The position numbers and the translations under genes were made by a program. Below, in pieces: positions 24,757 to 34,928 of a stretch of 64,000 nt of DNA (position 1 is the first letter of the stretch; the number at the start of each line of letters is the position of its first letter). Origin of the DNA: Lachnospiraceae bacterium MD335 (lineage in GTDB: Bacteria; Bacillota; Clostridia; Lachnospirales; Lachnospiraceae); the NCBI GenBank assembly GCA_000403335.2, contig KE159632.1, positions 70,986-134,985 on the forward strand. The letters are read 5' to 3'. Below the pieces are notes generated by a model. That model was not told the origin of the DNA and searched no databases. It saw only the letters and a list, made by a program, of their open reading frames with translations.

Positions 24757-26121
24757 TCAGCTCATTTTCGATAGAATTTCCCGCGGTTTCAGCCGCATGA
24801 CGGAAATTGAGGATATTCCAGCGGATACCGTTACAATCCCGATCCCCAGCAGGAATAGGAGGCCCATTTCCTCAAGCTGTACACGAACCTGTAATTCCGG
24901 GGTTTCGATTTCCGGCTCACCGGTATCTGTTCCGGCCTCCCCACGGGTTCCGGCAGATAAGCCGTCTTCCTGCTGCGCCTCCGTTACCGCCTGCCCGGAT
25001 TGCAATACGTTTCCCATCTGGCCCGCAATGGCGCTGGCGGAGAAATAAGAGAGGGAAAATGCTAATATCGCAATCAGCAAAACCTCGGCAATATACTGCC
25101 CTAAGATGGACAGCTTGCTGATCCCAACCGAGAGCAGGACGCCGGTTTCATGGATGCGGGTTCTGGCCCACATGGTTAGAATGAGCGAGAGGATGGCGAT
25201 GCTTACAATCAGCGCGATCATCAAAATGGTGGATACCAGCTCCGATAACTGTTCCAAAGAGGACGCGGCGTTTTCATAGTCCTCGTTGTCAACCAGAAAA
25301 GAAAAGCCTTTCCAGTCCACGCCGCTGATTTCCTTTACTTTAGAAATGATTTCCTCCATGTTCTGCGGGTCGTTCACCGATACCGTCAGCTCGTTAAAGC
25401 CCTGTATTGCGGGGCCGTTTTCGTAAGCCACCAAAGTGGCAAGGTCGGTGATGATAAGGTTTTGTATTTTATCGTAGGTTGTCACCTGATCGTTGATGCC
25501 TTCGATTTCTTTTGGAGAGAACAGGCCCACAATCTCAATCTCCACGCCTTTGTCCGTCTGGATTTTGTCACCAATTTTCAGGCCGTTTTTCTCAGCCAAA
25601 TCCTTGCTGATCAGCCCCTTGTTTTTGTCGTCCGGCAGGATATGCCGCCCCTGCGTCAGCGTAAGCTGCCCGGAAGTAAACCGGGTAAGCTCCTCGCTTT
25701 TCCATGTGCTTAAAATCTTTGAGGATGCGCGAAATTCTTCCTCAATGGGGATATTGCCGGTAAATAGTTCCAGAGAGGGGAACGCCGCCAGCCCCTCCAC
25801 GGTGGCGCTGCACTCCTTGATCCCCTCAATTTCCCGGATTTGCTCTACCAGCTCCGGGCTGATCTGCTGGGTGGAATACATCAGGGTTCCGCCCTCCACG
25901 CTTTCCACCTTCAAATAGGGGTTGTTTTCCGTGTAGTCAAAGCCAATGAGAAAACTCCCGCCAAGGCTTTGCCGCAGCTCCTGCTGGGCGGCTTTCGAAG
26001 CGTTCCCCAGTGCCAGAGCGGTCAATACAAAGGTTGCCATCACCAGCAAGATGACAAAAAGAAGGATACTCTTGCCCCTCTTGCGGACGATATACAGCCA
26101 CGCTCGATTCATAAAGTTCAT
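24757..26121 (-). CDS. FtsX-domain ABC permease (MacB/Vex1 type)
   Basis: A 454-residue permease. One membrane segment at residues 16-38, a large extracellular domain (about 45-285), then three segments at about 290-312, 340-362 and 425-447. A Gly/Glu/Thr-rich insertion lies between the last two. This MacB/FtsX topology fits transporters that drive work on periplasm- or surface-side substrates. Partner ATPase and lipoprotein are adjacent, and sensor and regulator follow upstream. The gene order resembles the vex/vnc and bce groups, whose roles include peptide handling and antibiotic response. Confidence 0.88.
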   Translation of the reverse strand: MNFMNRAWLYIVRKRGKSILLFVILLVMATFVLTALALGNASKAAQQELRQSLGGSFLIGFDYTENNPYLKVESVEGGTLMYSTQQISPELVEQIREIEGIKECSATVEGLAAFPSLELFTGNIPIEEEFRASSKILSTWKSEELTRFTSGQLTLTQGRHILPDDKNKGLISKDLAEKNGLKIGDKIQTDKGVEIEIVGLFSPKEIEGINDQVTTYDKIQNLIITDLATLVAYENGPAIQGFNELTVSVNDPQNMEEIISKVKEISGVDWKGFSFLVDNEDYENAASSLEQLSELVSTILMIALIVSIAILSLILTMWARTRIHETGVLLSVGISKLSILGQYIAEVLLIAILAFSLSYFSASAIAGQMGNVLQSGQAVTEAQQEDGLSAGTRGEAGTDTGEPEIETPELQVRVQLEEMGLLFLLGIGIVTVSAGISSISVMRLKPREILSKMS

Positions 26122-26219
26122 AGAATGACCTCCATTTCATATAGGATAAGTGTTGCAACGCTGACAGCATAGCACCCCAATATGGAACCAGTATGAAACG
26201 GATAAAAAAAGCCATCGCT

Positions 26220-27335
26220 TTATGGGAGATAAAGGGTAAAGCACATTCCCGGCGGGTTTTTGGTCGCCTCAAATTGATAGGGCATCCCAAGGGCCTTTGA
26301 AAGCGTATCTACAATATATAATCCCAGCCCATTCCCTCCATCTTTGCGATCTCTGGCAAAGTCTGGGCGGTAGAACGGCTCAAATACATGGGCCAGCTTA
26401 TCCGGCGGGATGGGCGTACACTCATTTTCTATTTTTATCTGTCGGGCGTTCAATATAACGGTGATCTTGCATCCCGGCTTTGTGTAAGCGACCGCATTGG
26501 AGAGCAGGTTAGACAGGATCTTTTCAAGGCTTTTCTTTGACGTGTGGACAGGGCACTTTCCCTGTATGCTGAAAGAAAAGTCGAGTCCCTTTGCCTTCGC
26601 AATCAACTGATAGGGCTCGCAGATTGCCGGAAGACGCTCAGACAGGTCAAAGGTTTCCGCGTCCTGTTTCTCCTGTGTAAAATCCAGCCGGGAGGTATCC
26701 AAAATTTCTTTAATCATAAAGGATAGCTGCCCGGTAATCTCCTTACATTCCAACAGACAGCGATCCCGGTCTTTGTATTTTCCAATGCCTAAGATCATGT
26801 TTTCCAAAATCGCGTTCAGGGCAGTCACCGGCGTTTTCAGCTCATGGGAGGCGGCCCGCAGGAAATCAATTTTCAACCGTTCCGCCTCACGGACGTTTTG
26901 CTTTTCTTCCTCCAGATTTTCAATGGTGGAAAGCAGGCTGGCATACAGCTTATTGACGCGGGCGGCCAGCTCGCCAATCTCGTCCTTCGTATGCACCACG
27001 CAGGCTGCAGCCTTATCCAGCTTTTCCATCTTTTCCGTTGTAACCGCAATCTGCTTGATCGGCCTCGTCATGGCTCTGGAAAACAACAGGGAACACCCAG
27101 CGGAAATGATGGCGCAGCAAAGCAGGGATACCGGCAGTGCTTTTCCGATAGCGGATTTTATCAAAATACCAGTATTCACATCACTCTCAATAATGGCTCC
27201 TTCCACAAAACGGTTGGTGCTTACGGTCATTTGCGGCGCAAGCACATAGAGAAAAACATGAGCCATCACGGTGACAAACAGCATTACCAGAAAGGTGTAT
27301 AAGAAGATTTTAGTAAAGAGCTTTAAATTTCTCAT
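26220..27335 (-). CDS. HAMP-type sensor histidine kinase
   Basis: A 371-residue sensor with two membrane segments (about 10-32 and 68-90), a short outer loop, a HAMP linker (SRAMTRPIKQIAVTTEKM), HisKA box AASHELKTPVTALNAI, N box LSNLLSNAVAY and G boxes GNGLGLYIVDTL. It should phosphorylate the OmpR-type partner, with which it overlaps by ATGA. Located inside the composite transposon beside an ABC transporter it most likely controls. Confidence 0.92.
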   Translation of the reverse strand: MRNLKLFTKIFLYTFLVMLFVTVMAHVFLYVLAPQMTVSTNRFVEGAIIESDVNTGILIKSAIGKALPVSLLCCAIISAGCSLLFSRAMTRPIKQIAVTTEKMEKLDKAAACVVHTKDEIGELAARVNKLYASLLSTIENLEEEKQNVREAERLKIDFLRAASHELKTPVTALNAILENMILGIGKYKDRDRCLLECKEITGQLSFMIKEILDTSRLDFTQEKQDAETFDLSERLPAICEPYQLIAKAKGLDFSFSIQGKCPVHTSKKSLEKILSNLLSNAVAYTKPGCKITVILNARQIKIENECTPIPPDKLAHVFEPFYRPDFARDRKDGGNGLGLYIVDTLSKALGMPYQFEATKNPPGMCFTLYLP

Positions 27336-27997
27336 GGGTGTTCCTCATACTTGTAGCCAACGCCTTTTACCGTTACAATCCGGTTAAGACTCAGCTTTTT
27401 CCGTAAATTTTTAATGTAGGTATCAATCGTGCGGTCAATGATGGGGTAATCATATCCCCACAACTCGTCCAAGATCTGCGACCGTGTAAGCACCAGACCT
27501 TTATGCTCTATCAGCAATTTCAGCAGGTCGATCTCCTTTGGTGTCAGGTCAATAGGGCCGCCCGGCCCGGAAGCAGTATAGCCGCCAAAATCCACCGTAA
27601 TATCGCCCATCTGAATTTGTTTCAGTTCCGGACTTTTCCCACACCGCCGCAGCAGGGCCGTCACCCGTTTTCCCAGCAAAAGCATGGAAAAGGGCTTTGT
27701 GATATAGTCGTCCGCCTGTTCATCAAAGCTGGCCGCCTGAGTAGGCTCATCGTCAAGGGCGGTAAGCATTAAGATAGGAATGTTGCTTGTTTGGCGCAAT
27801 TCTTTTAATACCTCCAAACCGGTTCGCTTCGGCAGCATAATATCCAGAACCACTAAATCAACCGATTTCTCCCTTGCAATCTGCAAACCCTGTTCACCAT
27901 CAAGGGCCGACAAGGTAATATGCCCTGCGGATCTCATATATTCACAGATTGCCTCGTTGGTGGCAGTATCATCTTCCACAATCAATAAAACAGCCAT
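27332..27997 (-). CDS. OmpR-family response regulator
   Basis: A 221-residue regulator. The receiver has EDD near the N-terminus, VVLDIMLPKRTG for the phosphoacceptor and TKPFS for the Lys. The winged-helix domain ends with RTIDTYIKNLRKKL and VKGVGYKY, the OmpR family signature. It is first in the operon regulator-kinase-permease-lipoprotein-ATPase, so the transposon carries its own control unit. Confidence 0.93.
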   Translation of the reverse strand: MAVLLIVEDDTATNEAICEYMRSAGHITLSALDGEQGLQIAREKSVDLVVLDIMLPKRTGLEVLKELRQTSNIPILMLTALDDEPTQAASFDEQADDYITKPFSMLLLGKRVTALLRRCGKSPELKQIQMGDITVDFGGYTASGPGGPIDLTPKEIDLLKLLIEHKGLVLTRSQILDELWGYDYPIIDRTIDTYIKNLRKKLSLNRIVTVKGVGYKYEEHP

Positions 27998-28213
27998 TTT
28001 TATACCTCCTCACATTATTATACCAAAGCAATATGGAAACAGTATGAAATGCTTTGTGTCAGATTGACAGTGTACTGAACTTAATGGGAAAAAGCAAGCC
28101 TTTCATAACGGATCAATCCACACAAGGCAGACTGGCTCATGTTGACAGGAAACTGGCCCGCCTTGCTGTAAGTGAAATACTTTCCCTATTTACTATTTCT
28201 ATTAGATTCAGAA

Positions 28214-29537
28214 CTATAAATGAGTAAATACCAAATATTGCACAAAATAAAGACACCCGCTGCTGAATGATGTATCATTGAAGTACCAACAAACAACATA
28301 CTCAAACAACAAGGGGGTGTCCGTTGCAAACAGTATACATCATTCCAACAGTATTTACAATTACTTTAAAACCTTAAAACTCGGATTATTTTTATCCGAT
28401 GTGTACCTAAACCATCTGATGACTATCATTGTTTCCGTTTTCCTCCGTGGTTACAGGGGGAAAACTGTAGATTTCGCCGAAGTAAGTAACCAGCACAGAA
28501 CCACAACCGCCTATTTCCTGAACCACGGCAAGTGGAATGATTCCGCTCTCCAGGATACTTTGAAAAATGCCGTCATACAGGTTATTTATCAGGAAGCGCA
28601 ACGCTCAGGACAGCCTGTTTTCTGTATTGTAGATGATACGATTGCTTCGCATACCAGGCCTTCGTCACAGGCCGGGCATCCAATTGTGCAGCGTACTTCC
28701 ATCAATCCCATTTAAAGGGCTGTCAGGATTATGGGCATCAGATTGTTTCCGTCATGCTTTCCTGTAATGGACTCATACTGAATTATGCCAATATCCTGTA
28801 TGACAAATCAAGATCAAAGATACAGAGTGTCCAGGAGATTGCAGATGAGCTTCCCGTGGCACCGGTGATTTCCTATTTCCTTTGCGACAGCTGGTATACC
28901 TCCGTAAAGGTAATGGACAGTTTTATCCGGAAAGGGTTTTATACGATCGGAGCGCTGAAGACCAACCGGGTCATCTATCCATGCGGGATCCGTCAGAAAG
29001 TCAGTGAGTTTGCCCTTCATTTGAGAAAAACAGACCGTGCTGTCAGCCTTGTGACCGTTGGCGGCCGTGAATTCTATGTGTACCGCTACGAAGGAGAACT
29101 CAATGATATTCCAAACGCGGTGGTTATTATCAGCTATCCCCGGGAATCTTTTGGAGATCCGAAAGCGCTGAGGGTATTTATATCCACAAATGCCGGAATA
29201 TCCACACAGGAAATCCTTGACACATATACAGAACGGTGGGCAATCGAATTATTTTTCCGTCAGAGCAAAAACAGACTCGCGCTGGACAAATATCAGATCC
29301 GCTCACGGCAGGGAATCGAGCGGTACTGGCTGATTATGTCATTGGTTCATTACATGTGCTGTATGTATTCCGGGAAATACAATACCTTCGAGGAAGGATA
29401 CTGGTATTTTCAAGATCAAGTCAAAACAGAGCGAATCGGTAATCTGCACCAGTTCATAAAAAATGGTGCGTCACTTGAAGCTGTTTTGAAATTGGTAGGG
29501 TAGTTTTGTGCAAATTTCTATATTTGCTCATTTATAG
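28214..29537 (+). mobile_element. IS copy 2 (IS4-superfamily)
   Basis: Right-hand 1324-bp copy in inverted orientation to copy 1 and almost identical in sequence. Two single-base length differences, one deletion near 28686 and one extra T near 29486, cancel out in length. Confidence 0.85.
28278..29503 (+). pseudogene. DDE transposase, frameshifted copy
   Basis: Same transposase as at 22617-23828, but a one-base loss near 28686 (CCAATTGTGCAGCG against CCAATTGAAGCAGCG) shifts the frame after GHPI, so the protein stops at 28715 and the remaining 249 codons continue in another frame from 28754. Near the 3' end it keeps four codons (LKLVG) that copy 1 lost. It may still be mobilised in trans by copy 1. 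Confidence 0.85.
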
Positions 29538-29544
29538 ATACCAT
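29538..29544. repeat. 7-bp target duplication, right
   Basis: ATACCAT immediately after the outer end of IS copy 2, matching 22562-22568. Confidence 0.85.
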
Positions 29545-30135
29545 AAAAAATTTCTGTTTTTCATCCAATGGCACGAAACGACTATTTTTCGGGAGCAGAA
29601 AGCAAAAAAGGGCCATTGCAAAGCCCTTGCCCTCCCGCTAATATTTTCAATTTTTCTGTATATTATCACGCAAAACCCCATATTATCACGGAAACTCATA
29701 TACAAACACGGAAACTCCGGGCAGTTTCCGTGTTTGTATCATATCCCCCGTTTTTCAACAGCATTTTCCGTCAAGCTAATACGCCTTTCAGCCAAAACCG
29801 ACAATATCCTACTCCTTTTTACCTTTCCGCTTTATACTATCACGGAAACCCCCGACTTTTGCGTGAAAGTATACTTTTGCCTGATAGTACGATTTTTTCC
29901 CCTATCGCCATCCTATCAGCGGCATCCAAAAACACAAAAATAGGGGTCCACCACCCACCGTGATGAACCCCACCAAGCCTAAAAACCCTTGATTCTAAGC
30001 CATTCTTCAACACTTTCGCCTGTTAGTACCAAAAATCCTATGGCATTATTTTGAAATAGCCGCCTGTGCCGCTGTTAGATTTTGATGACTTTTACCCCTG
30101 GGGTAAATAATTTACCCCCTTTTACCCCACCTAGT
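29545..30135. repeat. compound repeat block R1
   Basis: About 590 bp, non-coding, close to R2 (39296-39880) and R3 (51850-52385). It holds several direct and inverted copies of TATCACGGAAAC / TATCACGCAAAAC, an inverted GTTTCCGTGTTTGTAT, then further on GGGGTAAA/TTTACCCC motifs. Reading frames on the plus strand are similar in all three blocks only because the DNA is. On the minus strand a short conserved frame ends at 29979. The layout resembles iterons of a plasmid origin. The FRG module begins right after it. Confidence 0.7.
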
Positions 30136-30161
30136 TTACTCAGACTTATGTGATACTGCTT

Positions 30162-31247
30162 TTATAATATTCTATGATTCTCAATTTCTGAGGATACAAC
30201 GGGCATTTCCGGATATAACCAACTATCATTCATTCCATTCTCTAACATTTCTAATGCAACTTTTTGTGGGTTCTTTATCAAAATTTGATATAAGCAATCT
30301 GCTGCCATATTGTTAAATTCCATTGCATCAGGATTAATGTTATTTTTTCGCAAATTTAAATCTAGAGGCTGCTCCTTATAAAAGGGGAATACTGAAAATA
30401 CTCCTTTTTGTGCTTTAATTCTTTCCGAATGATATGGATGTACCACACATAATGGTGGTAATATTCTATCTTTAAGCACATATCCATCTGAATATATTCT
30501 CGATAACAAATAATAATACGGATTTATAACATCTCCTTTAATCAACAACTCTTTCAATCTACTTCTATCACGCAGTAATTCATCATTAATACTGCTAAGA
30601 TTAAAAATATAATCAATATGATTTGTTTCCTCTGTTTCCGAATATACACCAAATTTTCCATACTCTTTAAAATTATGTAATAATGCTTTTTGTTTGCTTA
30701 CTGTAATACCTAAATCATTCATCAATGATTTTTGCAAATCTATATCTTGTTGCAGATACTCCATTATTTTTTTATTTAACGCCTTTGGAGTTAATACCCA
30801 TACACAAGGAACACATTTTTTTCTTGAATCTTCTTTATATTTAATTCCATCAAAAAAGGGTTCTAAAGCAAACAATAGAGAATGTAAACTTGATTCTGAC
30901 CAATCTAAAACCCTTGTATTCACTTGATGATGCTGCATAACCTCTAACCACTCTACCCTTGAGGAAGGTTCTTGCGAAAGAAGATGGAAATTTTTGGCTA
31001 TATAATGCTGTGTACGTATATCCTCTGCATAATGAAGCTTTGTATAATTGCCAACTCCCGCTTTCTTTTCCGCATGAGCCTTTGTCCGAAACAACGAAGG
31101 TATTAAAGAATAGCTCGCATTACTTTGTCCTCTAAACCACAAAATCGGTGGATGCATGGAATTTGCGGAACATTGCTGAGCAATCGCTGCAATCTGCTCC
31201 ATATATTTCCCCAAACTATCAACACATTTCCTTGTTAAAGGCATCAC
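30162..31247 (-). CDS. FRG-domain protein
   Basis: A 361-residue protein with an FRG domain. WFRGQSNASYSLIPSLFR (about residues 38-55) contains the name-giving Phe-Arg-Gly, and LEVMQHHQVNTRVLDWSES (about 102-120) is the second conserved stretch. FRG proteins are widespread in phages and mobile elements and their activity is not settled. The start overlaps the stop of the 1203-residue gene (ATGA), so the two are made together. GC is far below that of the prophage, marking it as separate cargo. Confidence 0.85.
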   Translation of the reverse strand: MMPLTRKCVDSLGKYMEQIAAIAQQCSANSMHPPILWFRGQSNASYSLIPSLFRTKAHAEKKAGVGNYTKLHYAEDIRTQHYIAKNFHLLSQEPSSRVEWLEVMQHHQVNTRVLDWSESSLHSLLFALEPFFDGIKYKEDSRKKCVPCVWVLTPKALNKKIMEYLQQDIDLQKSLMNDLGITVSKQKALLHNFKEYGKFGVYSETEETNHIDYIFNLSSINDELLRDRSRLKELLIKGDVINPYYYLLSRIYSDGYVLKDRILPPLCVVHPYHSERIKAQKGVFSVFPFYKEQPLDLNLRKNNINPDAMEFNNMAADCLYQILIKNPQKVALEMLENGMNDSWLYPEMPVVSSEIENHRIL

Positions 31248-34200
31248 TCTCCTCCTATCTGCTGTGCAACACGCCGCTTATTTACATAATACATCCTTAG
31301 TAAAAACTCTATACTACTTTCATTCATTTTCCTATTTTCTTCATCACACTCTACTAACAAATAAGGTTCATTCTGCAATATACTAATCTCTTTGCAAAAT
31401 TCTCCCAATTGTTGAACCAATGGATTCTCATCATTGCACATCTCATCATTTAAATTTTTTAATTGTTTGATTCCTCTTATATAATCATCCCTTAATTCTT
31501 TAAAATCATTTAGATAAGCTATTTGTTCCATACCATGATCAACTAGTTGATCCAACATATGAGCCATAATGCCATAAAATTTCAACATTTCACATTCTCT
31601 TTTTATATGCGAATTATTCCACTCAACTATCTTTCCTTCAACGTAGTCGCAATAATAATTTAGTCCTTCTATTCTCTCTAATATATCAGAAACCTGCTTT
31701 TCATCTTTGCTATCCCATATCAACGGCTCATTAAAATGTTGTAATAACTCTAATTGTTCTCCTAATTTAATAAGTCTTTGAGAGGATCTATAGATTGCTC
31801 CTTCCAACATCTCAATCAATCTAACACATAATTCCCTAAACTTGCTATAGCTTAATTTATACTCTTCATCCAAACACCATTGGAATAAAAGTATATTTTG
31901 ACTCCTACTATAATATTCATTAGGTAATTCCTGATTACTTGGCCATCCAACCGCAAGCATATGCATATAGCCAAAAGGTGTAAGTCTCATCGCATTACAC
32001 ATAAACATATCTGCCGTTTCTTCCCGATATTTTCCAATTCTCCATTCTGCCATATCAGCAATATATTTCAAGTTCTGATTGACCACAAAAGAAATTTGTT
32101 CTTCAAACATTCTATAATTTTCTTTTGTATTACAGTCAATCCCTAAAGCACGTCCCATAAATGATAAAGTGCTGTCAAAATCAGATGATAAGTCTTCTTG
32201 TATCTTATTTCCTATCCACTCTAAACACATCTTTTGATATGCTTTTTTTAGAAACCGAGTCTTCTTTTTGCTGTTATATATTTTAATCTTTTCTTTACTT
32301 CCACAGTAATCATATATCCAACTAGAAAATCTAAAAAAGTTATTCCATATTTTTTGAATTTCAGATTTTTTATCTGATTCCATCGTTCTAAATGTTTTAT
32401 TCCATATTGCCTCATATTCAATTTCAGCTTTATTTGCAATCCATTCTCCAAAATGTATATCTTCCCAAATACGCATGGCAGAATTATCTATATTCTGACA
32501 TGCACATTCCCATGAAAGCCCATATGCGCACTTAACAATTTCTTCATCCAGTCCTTCCTTACTTTTCTTTAATTCTATTTGTCCAATTAATTCATCTAAA
32601 ATATGAATTGCTTCCGGGCATTTACTACCTTCAGGCTGATAGTGATACATAATCTCCTTAAGAAATGCATGAAAAACAGACCTTATATCATCCTTTAGTT
32701 CCCAATCTCCCAAAACTTCATATAAATCTTTATTAAGACAATATTGAAAATTAGTGAGTGGAGCTTCTTGAAAAGAATATTCCAAAATCCCCTCATCATT
32801 TATGTAGTTCGTTTCCATATATGCCTCAACCAAAGACATTTCTAATCTTCTTCCAACATCTATATTCCAATCTCTAAGTCCTGTATCATTTTGAAGTTTT
32901 TGAATCAACTTATTTATAATATCTCTCATAATTGTACGAACCACATATTTTAAAAGAGCATCATTTCTTTCCTTTCTTGTTTCATATCGAAATTGATGAG
33001 CCACCTCATGAAATAAAGATGTAATCATTGTTCTTACATTTCCGAGTTCCGTTAACGTTGGAACACTAATGACCATGCAACACCGATTACTAGCAATATT
33101 TAAAGTACTCCTAATCTCCTTTTCTTTATTCCAATCATTCATTACGCCCTTGTGAAAAAGTGTTTCAACGGATACATCTCTTTCTGACAAAACAGGAACT
33201 ACAATAGGAAGATACTCACATGGATTATCAATTTTAATCATATCCTTTTTTGTTCTTTGATAAAACTCTGTGAATACTTTTAAAAATTCACTGTATCCAA
33301 TTAACAACTTTTCCATGCTCATATTGGATTCAATATTATAATTTGGTGTCTGCAATGATTGCAAATTATTATTTCGTATGTATTGTGCATAACCGTCTAA
33401 TGCACAAACCGATTCCCTAATATACTCTTCAAGCAAATAAAGAATTTCTTCCTTTTCTTCTTCTGCCTGGTGATACATTTCCATGTATACAGTAATTGAA
33501 TCCATAACAACATCTAATTGTTCTAATAAAACTGCTGCATAAATACGGGTGTCTGAAAATCCATTAATTCCATAACAAAGCTTTATTAATTTATCAAGCA
33601 AGTTCGCATAATGTTTCATGTTCTTGCGATAATCCTTAATCCCATTGACCTTTTGACGCATTTTTTTACATTTTTCTTCTATTAAATCATACATCTCACT
33701 AATTTTATAATCTAAGAATTTCTTTCTTGATTCTACCGATGTAGCATAAACTGTTAAACTTGCTTTATTTCCCAATAAACTACTTGATTCTTCAACATTT
33801 CCATCTTGTGCAACTAAATACCTTTCATTAATATAAGACAAAAAATTATTATCCATTAAATATTTAAGATATTTTACAATTCCATCTTCATTTTTTACTG
33901 CACTGGCACTCCCGTTGCTCATACTTTTATCTTTTAACGACCGTATTCCTGTCTCTTTATATGCCTTTATATCATTCAACAACTCCAAAAACTGCATATC
34001 TGTTATGCGAACACTAAAATCATATCTTCCATTTAAACCATATAACTGAATTCCAGAAAATATGTTCTCCGCCTTCAAATACTCGTCTACCTTTTCTTTA
34101 TTGCTCCAATACAAATTAGAATAACAGCATCTCAAAACAAAACGATCATTTCCCGTTGTCCTTACTTGAGATAAATTAATATCATCTCTTTGTTCCTCTA

Positions 34201-34855
34201 TCTCCTGCCGTATTATATCATTACCAAATGTTAAAAGTGTATATGTTTTATACAGAACAATCTTTTTCTCACTAGAACCAGCCATAACTCTACGTCTTAG
34301 CAAAGAAGACACCTTAAATGAAGTTTCCGCTTCAGCACTACGAAGTACCACAGCGAAGTCACCTGCTGAAAGCATTTTATATATCCGAAAGACAAAGAGA
34401 CCATTACTGGAAGTATCTGCAAACTCGCTTACTGCATCAAACAAATCTTGATAAACAGCATCAATTAATTCTTCTGCATTTTTTGTGGGCAACGCATGCG
34501 CTATAACTTCTGGAGTTATATGCACTTGTATCATGCTTAAAAATTGCATTTTAATATTTTCGCACACAAAAGGATCACCACATTCTTCCTTTCCCTTTTC
34601 CAATTCCATCATTTCGGCACTGCAATATAAAGAATAACTTTGAGCAGCAACATCTAAAATGTCCATTTTTTCATCAGGCCATATTCCCATAATAGATGTA
34701 AGCGGTGATGATAATTCTTTTCTCTCCACTTTCATTACATCAAAGTAATCTGTTGCAAAGTAATTACTGTGCTCCGTCTCACCCATCGTCTGCATTTCTT
34801 TTTGATCTCGAATAATTTTTCTCATTAATCGGACAACTCGTACGTCTGCTTTCAT
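31244..34855 (-). CDS. large protein with HExxH motif, unknown family
   Basis: A 1203-residue, mostly helical protein with no membrane segment. The one clear motif is SLFHEVAHQFRYE, with HEVAH at residues 616-620, the zinc-binding signature of gluzincin or minigluzincin-type peptidases; a downstream Glu ligand may be in LEMSLVEAYMETNY. GAGGGGA precedes ATG 34855. It overlaps the FRG gene. Composition is about one third GC, like the FRG gene and unlike neighbours. A protease acting with the FRG protein in host or phage sensing is a hypothesis, not shown. Confidence 0.7.
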   Translation of the reverse strand: MKADVRVVRLMRKIIRDQKEMQTMGETEHSNYFATDYFDVMKVERKELSSPLTSIMGIWPDEKMDILDVAAQSYSLYCSAEMMELEKGKEECGDPFVCENIKMQFLSMIQVHITPEVIAHALPTKNAEELIDAVYQDLFDAVSEFADTSSNGLFVFRIYKMLSAGDFAVVLRSAEAETSFKVSSLLRRRVMAGSSEKKIVLYKTYTLLTFGNDIIRQEIEEQRDDINLSQVRTTGNDRFVLRCCYSNLYWSNKEKVDEYLKAENIFSGIQLYGLNGRYDFSVRITDMQFLELLNDIKAYKETGIRSLKDKSMSNGSASAVKNEDGIVKYLKYLMDNNFLSYINERYLVAQDGNVEESSSLLGNKASLTVYATSVESRKKFLDYKISEMYDLIEEKCKKMRQKVNGIKDYRKNMKHYANLLDKLIKLCYGINGFSDTRIYAAVLLEQLDVVMDSITVYMEMYHQAEEEKEEILYLLEEYIRESVCALDGYAQYIRNNNLQSLQTPNYNIESNMSMEKLLIGYSEFLKVFTEFYQRTKKDMIKIDNPCEYLPIVVPVLSERDVSVETLFHKGVMNDWNKEKEIRSTLNIASNRCCMVISVPTLTELGNVRTMITSLFHEVAHQFRYETRKERNDALLKYVVRTIMRDIINKLIQKLQNDTGLRDWNIDVGRRLEMSLVEAYMETNYINDEGILEYSFQEAPLTNFQYCLNKDLYEVLGDWELKDDIRSVFHAFLKEIMYHYQPEGSKCPEAIHILDELIGQIELKKSKEGLDEEIVKCAYGLSWECACQNIDNSAMRIWEDIHFGEWIANKAEIEYEAIWNKTFRTMESDKKSEIQKIWNNFFRFSSWIYDYCGSKEKIKIYNSKKKTRFLKKAYQKMCLEWIGNKIQEDLSSDFDSTLSFMGRALGIDCNTKENYRMFEEQISFVVNQNLKYIADMAEWRIGKYREETADMFMCNAMRLTPFGYMHMLAVGWPSNQELPNEYYSRSQNILLFQWCLDEEYKLSYSKFRELCVRLIEMLEGAIYRSSQRLIKLGEQLELLQHFNEPLIWDSKDEKQVSDILERIEGLNYYCDYVEGKIVEWNNSHIKRECEMLKFYGIMAHMLDQLVDHGMEQIAYLNDFKELRDDYIRGIKQLKNLNDEMCNDENPLVQQLGEFCKEISILQNEPYLLVECDEENRKMNESSIEFLLRMYYVNKRRVAQQIGGE

Positions 34856-34890
34856 AGCACTTTCCCCTCTCGTATTTCATATTACTCATA

Positions 34891-34920
34891 AAAGCCCGAT
34901 ACATACGTATCGGGCTTTTT
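34891..34920 (-). terminator. hairpin between the small basic gene and the HExxH gene
   Basis: A 12-bp perfect stem (AAAGCCCGATAC with GTATCGGGCTTT) and T runs on both sides. It lies between the 62-residue gene and the 1203-residue gene, so it would separate or attenuate their transcription. Confidence 0.75.
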
Positions 34921-34928
34921 GGATTTTT

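Larger units (their letters stand above)
22569..29537. mobile_element. composite transposon carrying an ABC transporter and two-component system
   Basis: Two 1324-bp IS copies in inverted orientation (22569-23892 and 28214-29537) enclose 4.3 kb: ATPase, lipoprotein, FtsX permease, sensor kinase, OmpR regulator. Each IS has related terminal inverted repeats starting CTATAAATGAG and reaching TTGCACAAAA. The outer ends are flanked by the same 7-bp ATACCAT, while the inner ends are not, so the whole unit moved together. Its target was the left edge of a repeat block whose intact counterpart is at 39.28 kb. The ATPase stop codon touches the left IS inner end. Confidence 0.85.

Noticed and set aside
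29568-29963. Plus-strand open frames in repeat block R1, with look-alikes in R2 (39387-39710) and R3 (51956-52189)
   Set aside because: No ribosome site; Ser/Thr/Pro-rich translation follows the iteron motifs; similarity between blocks is due to DNA conservation, with two frames conserved equally.
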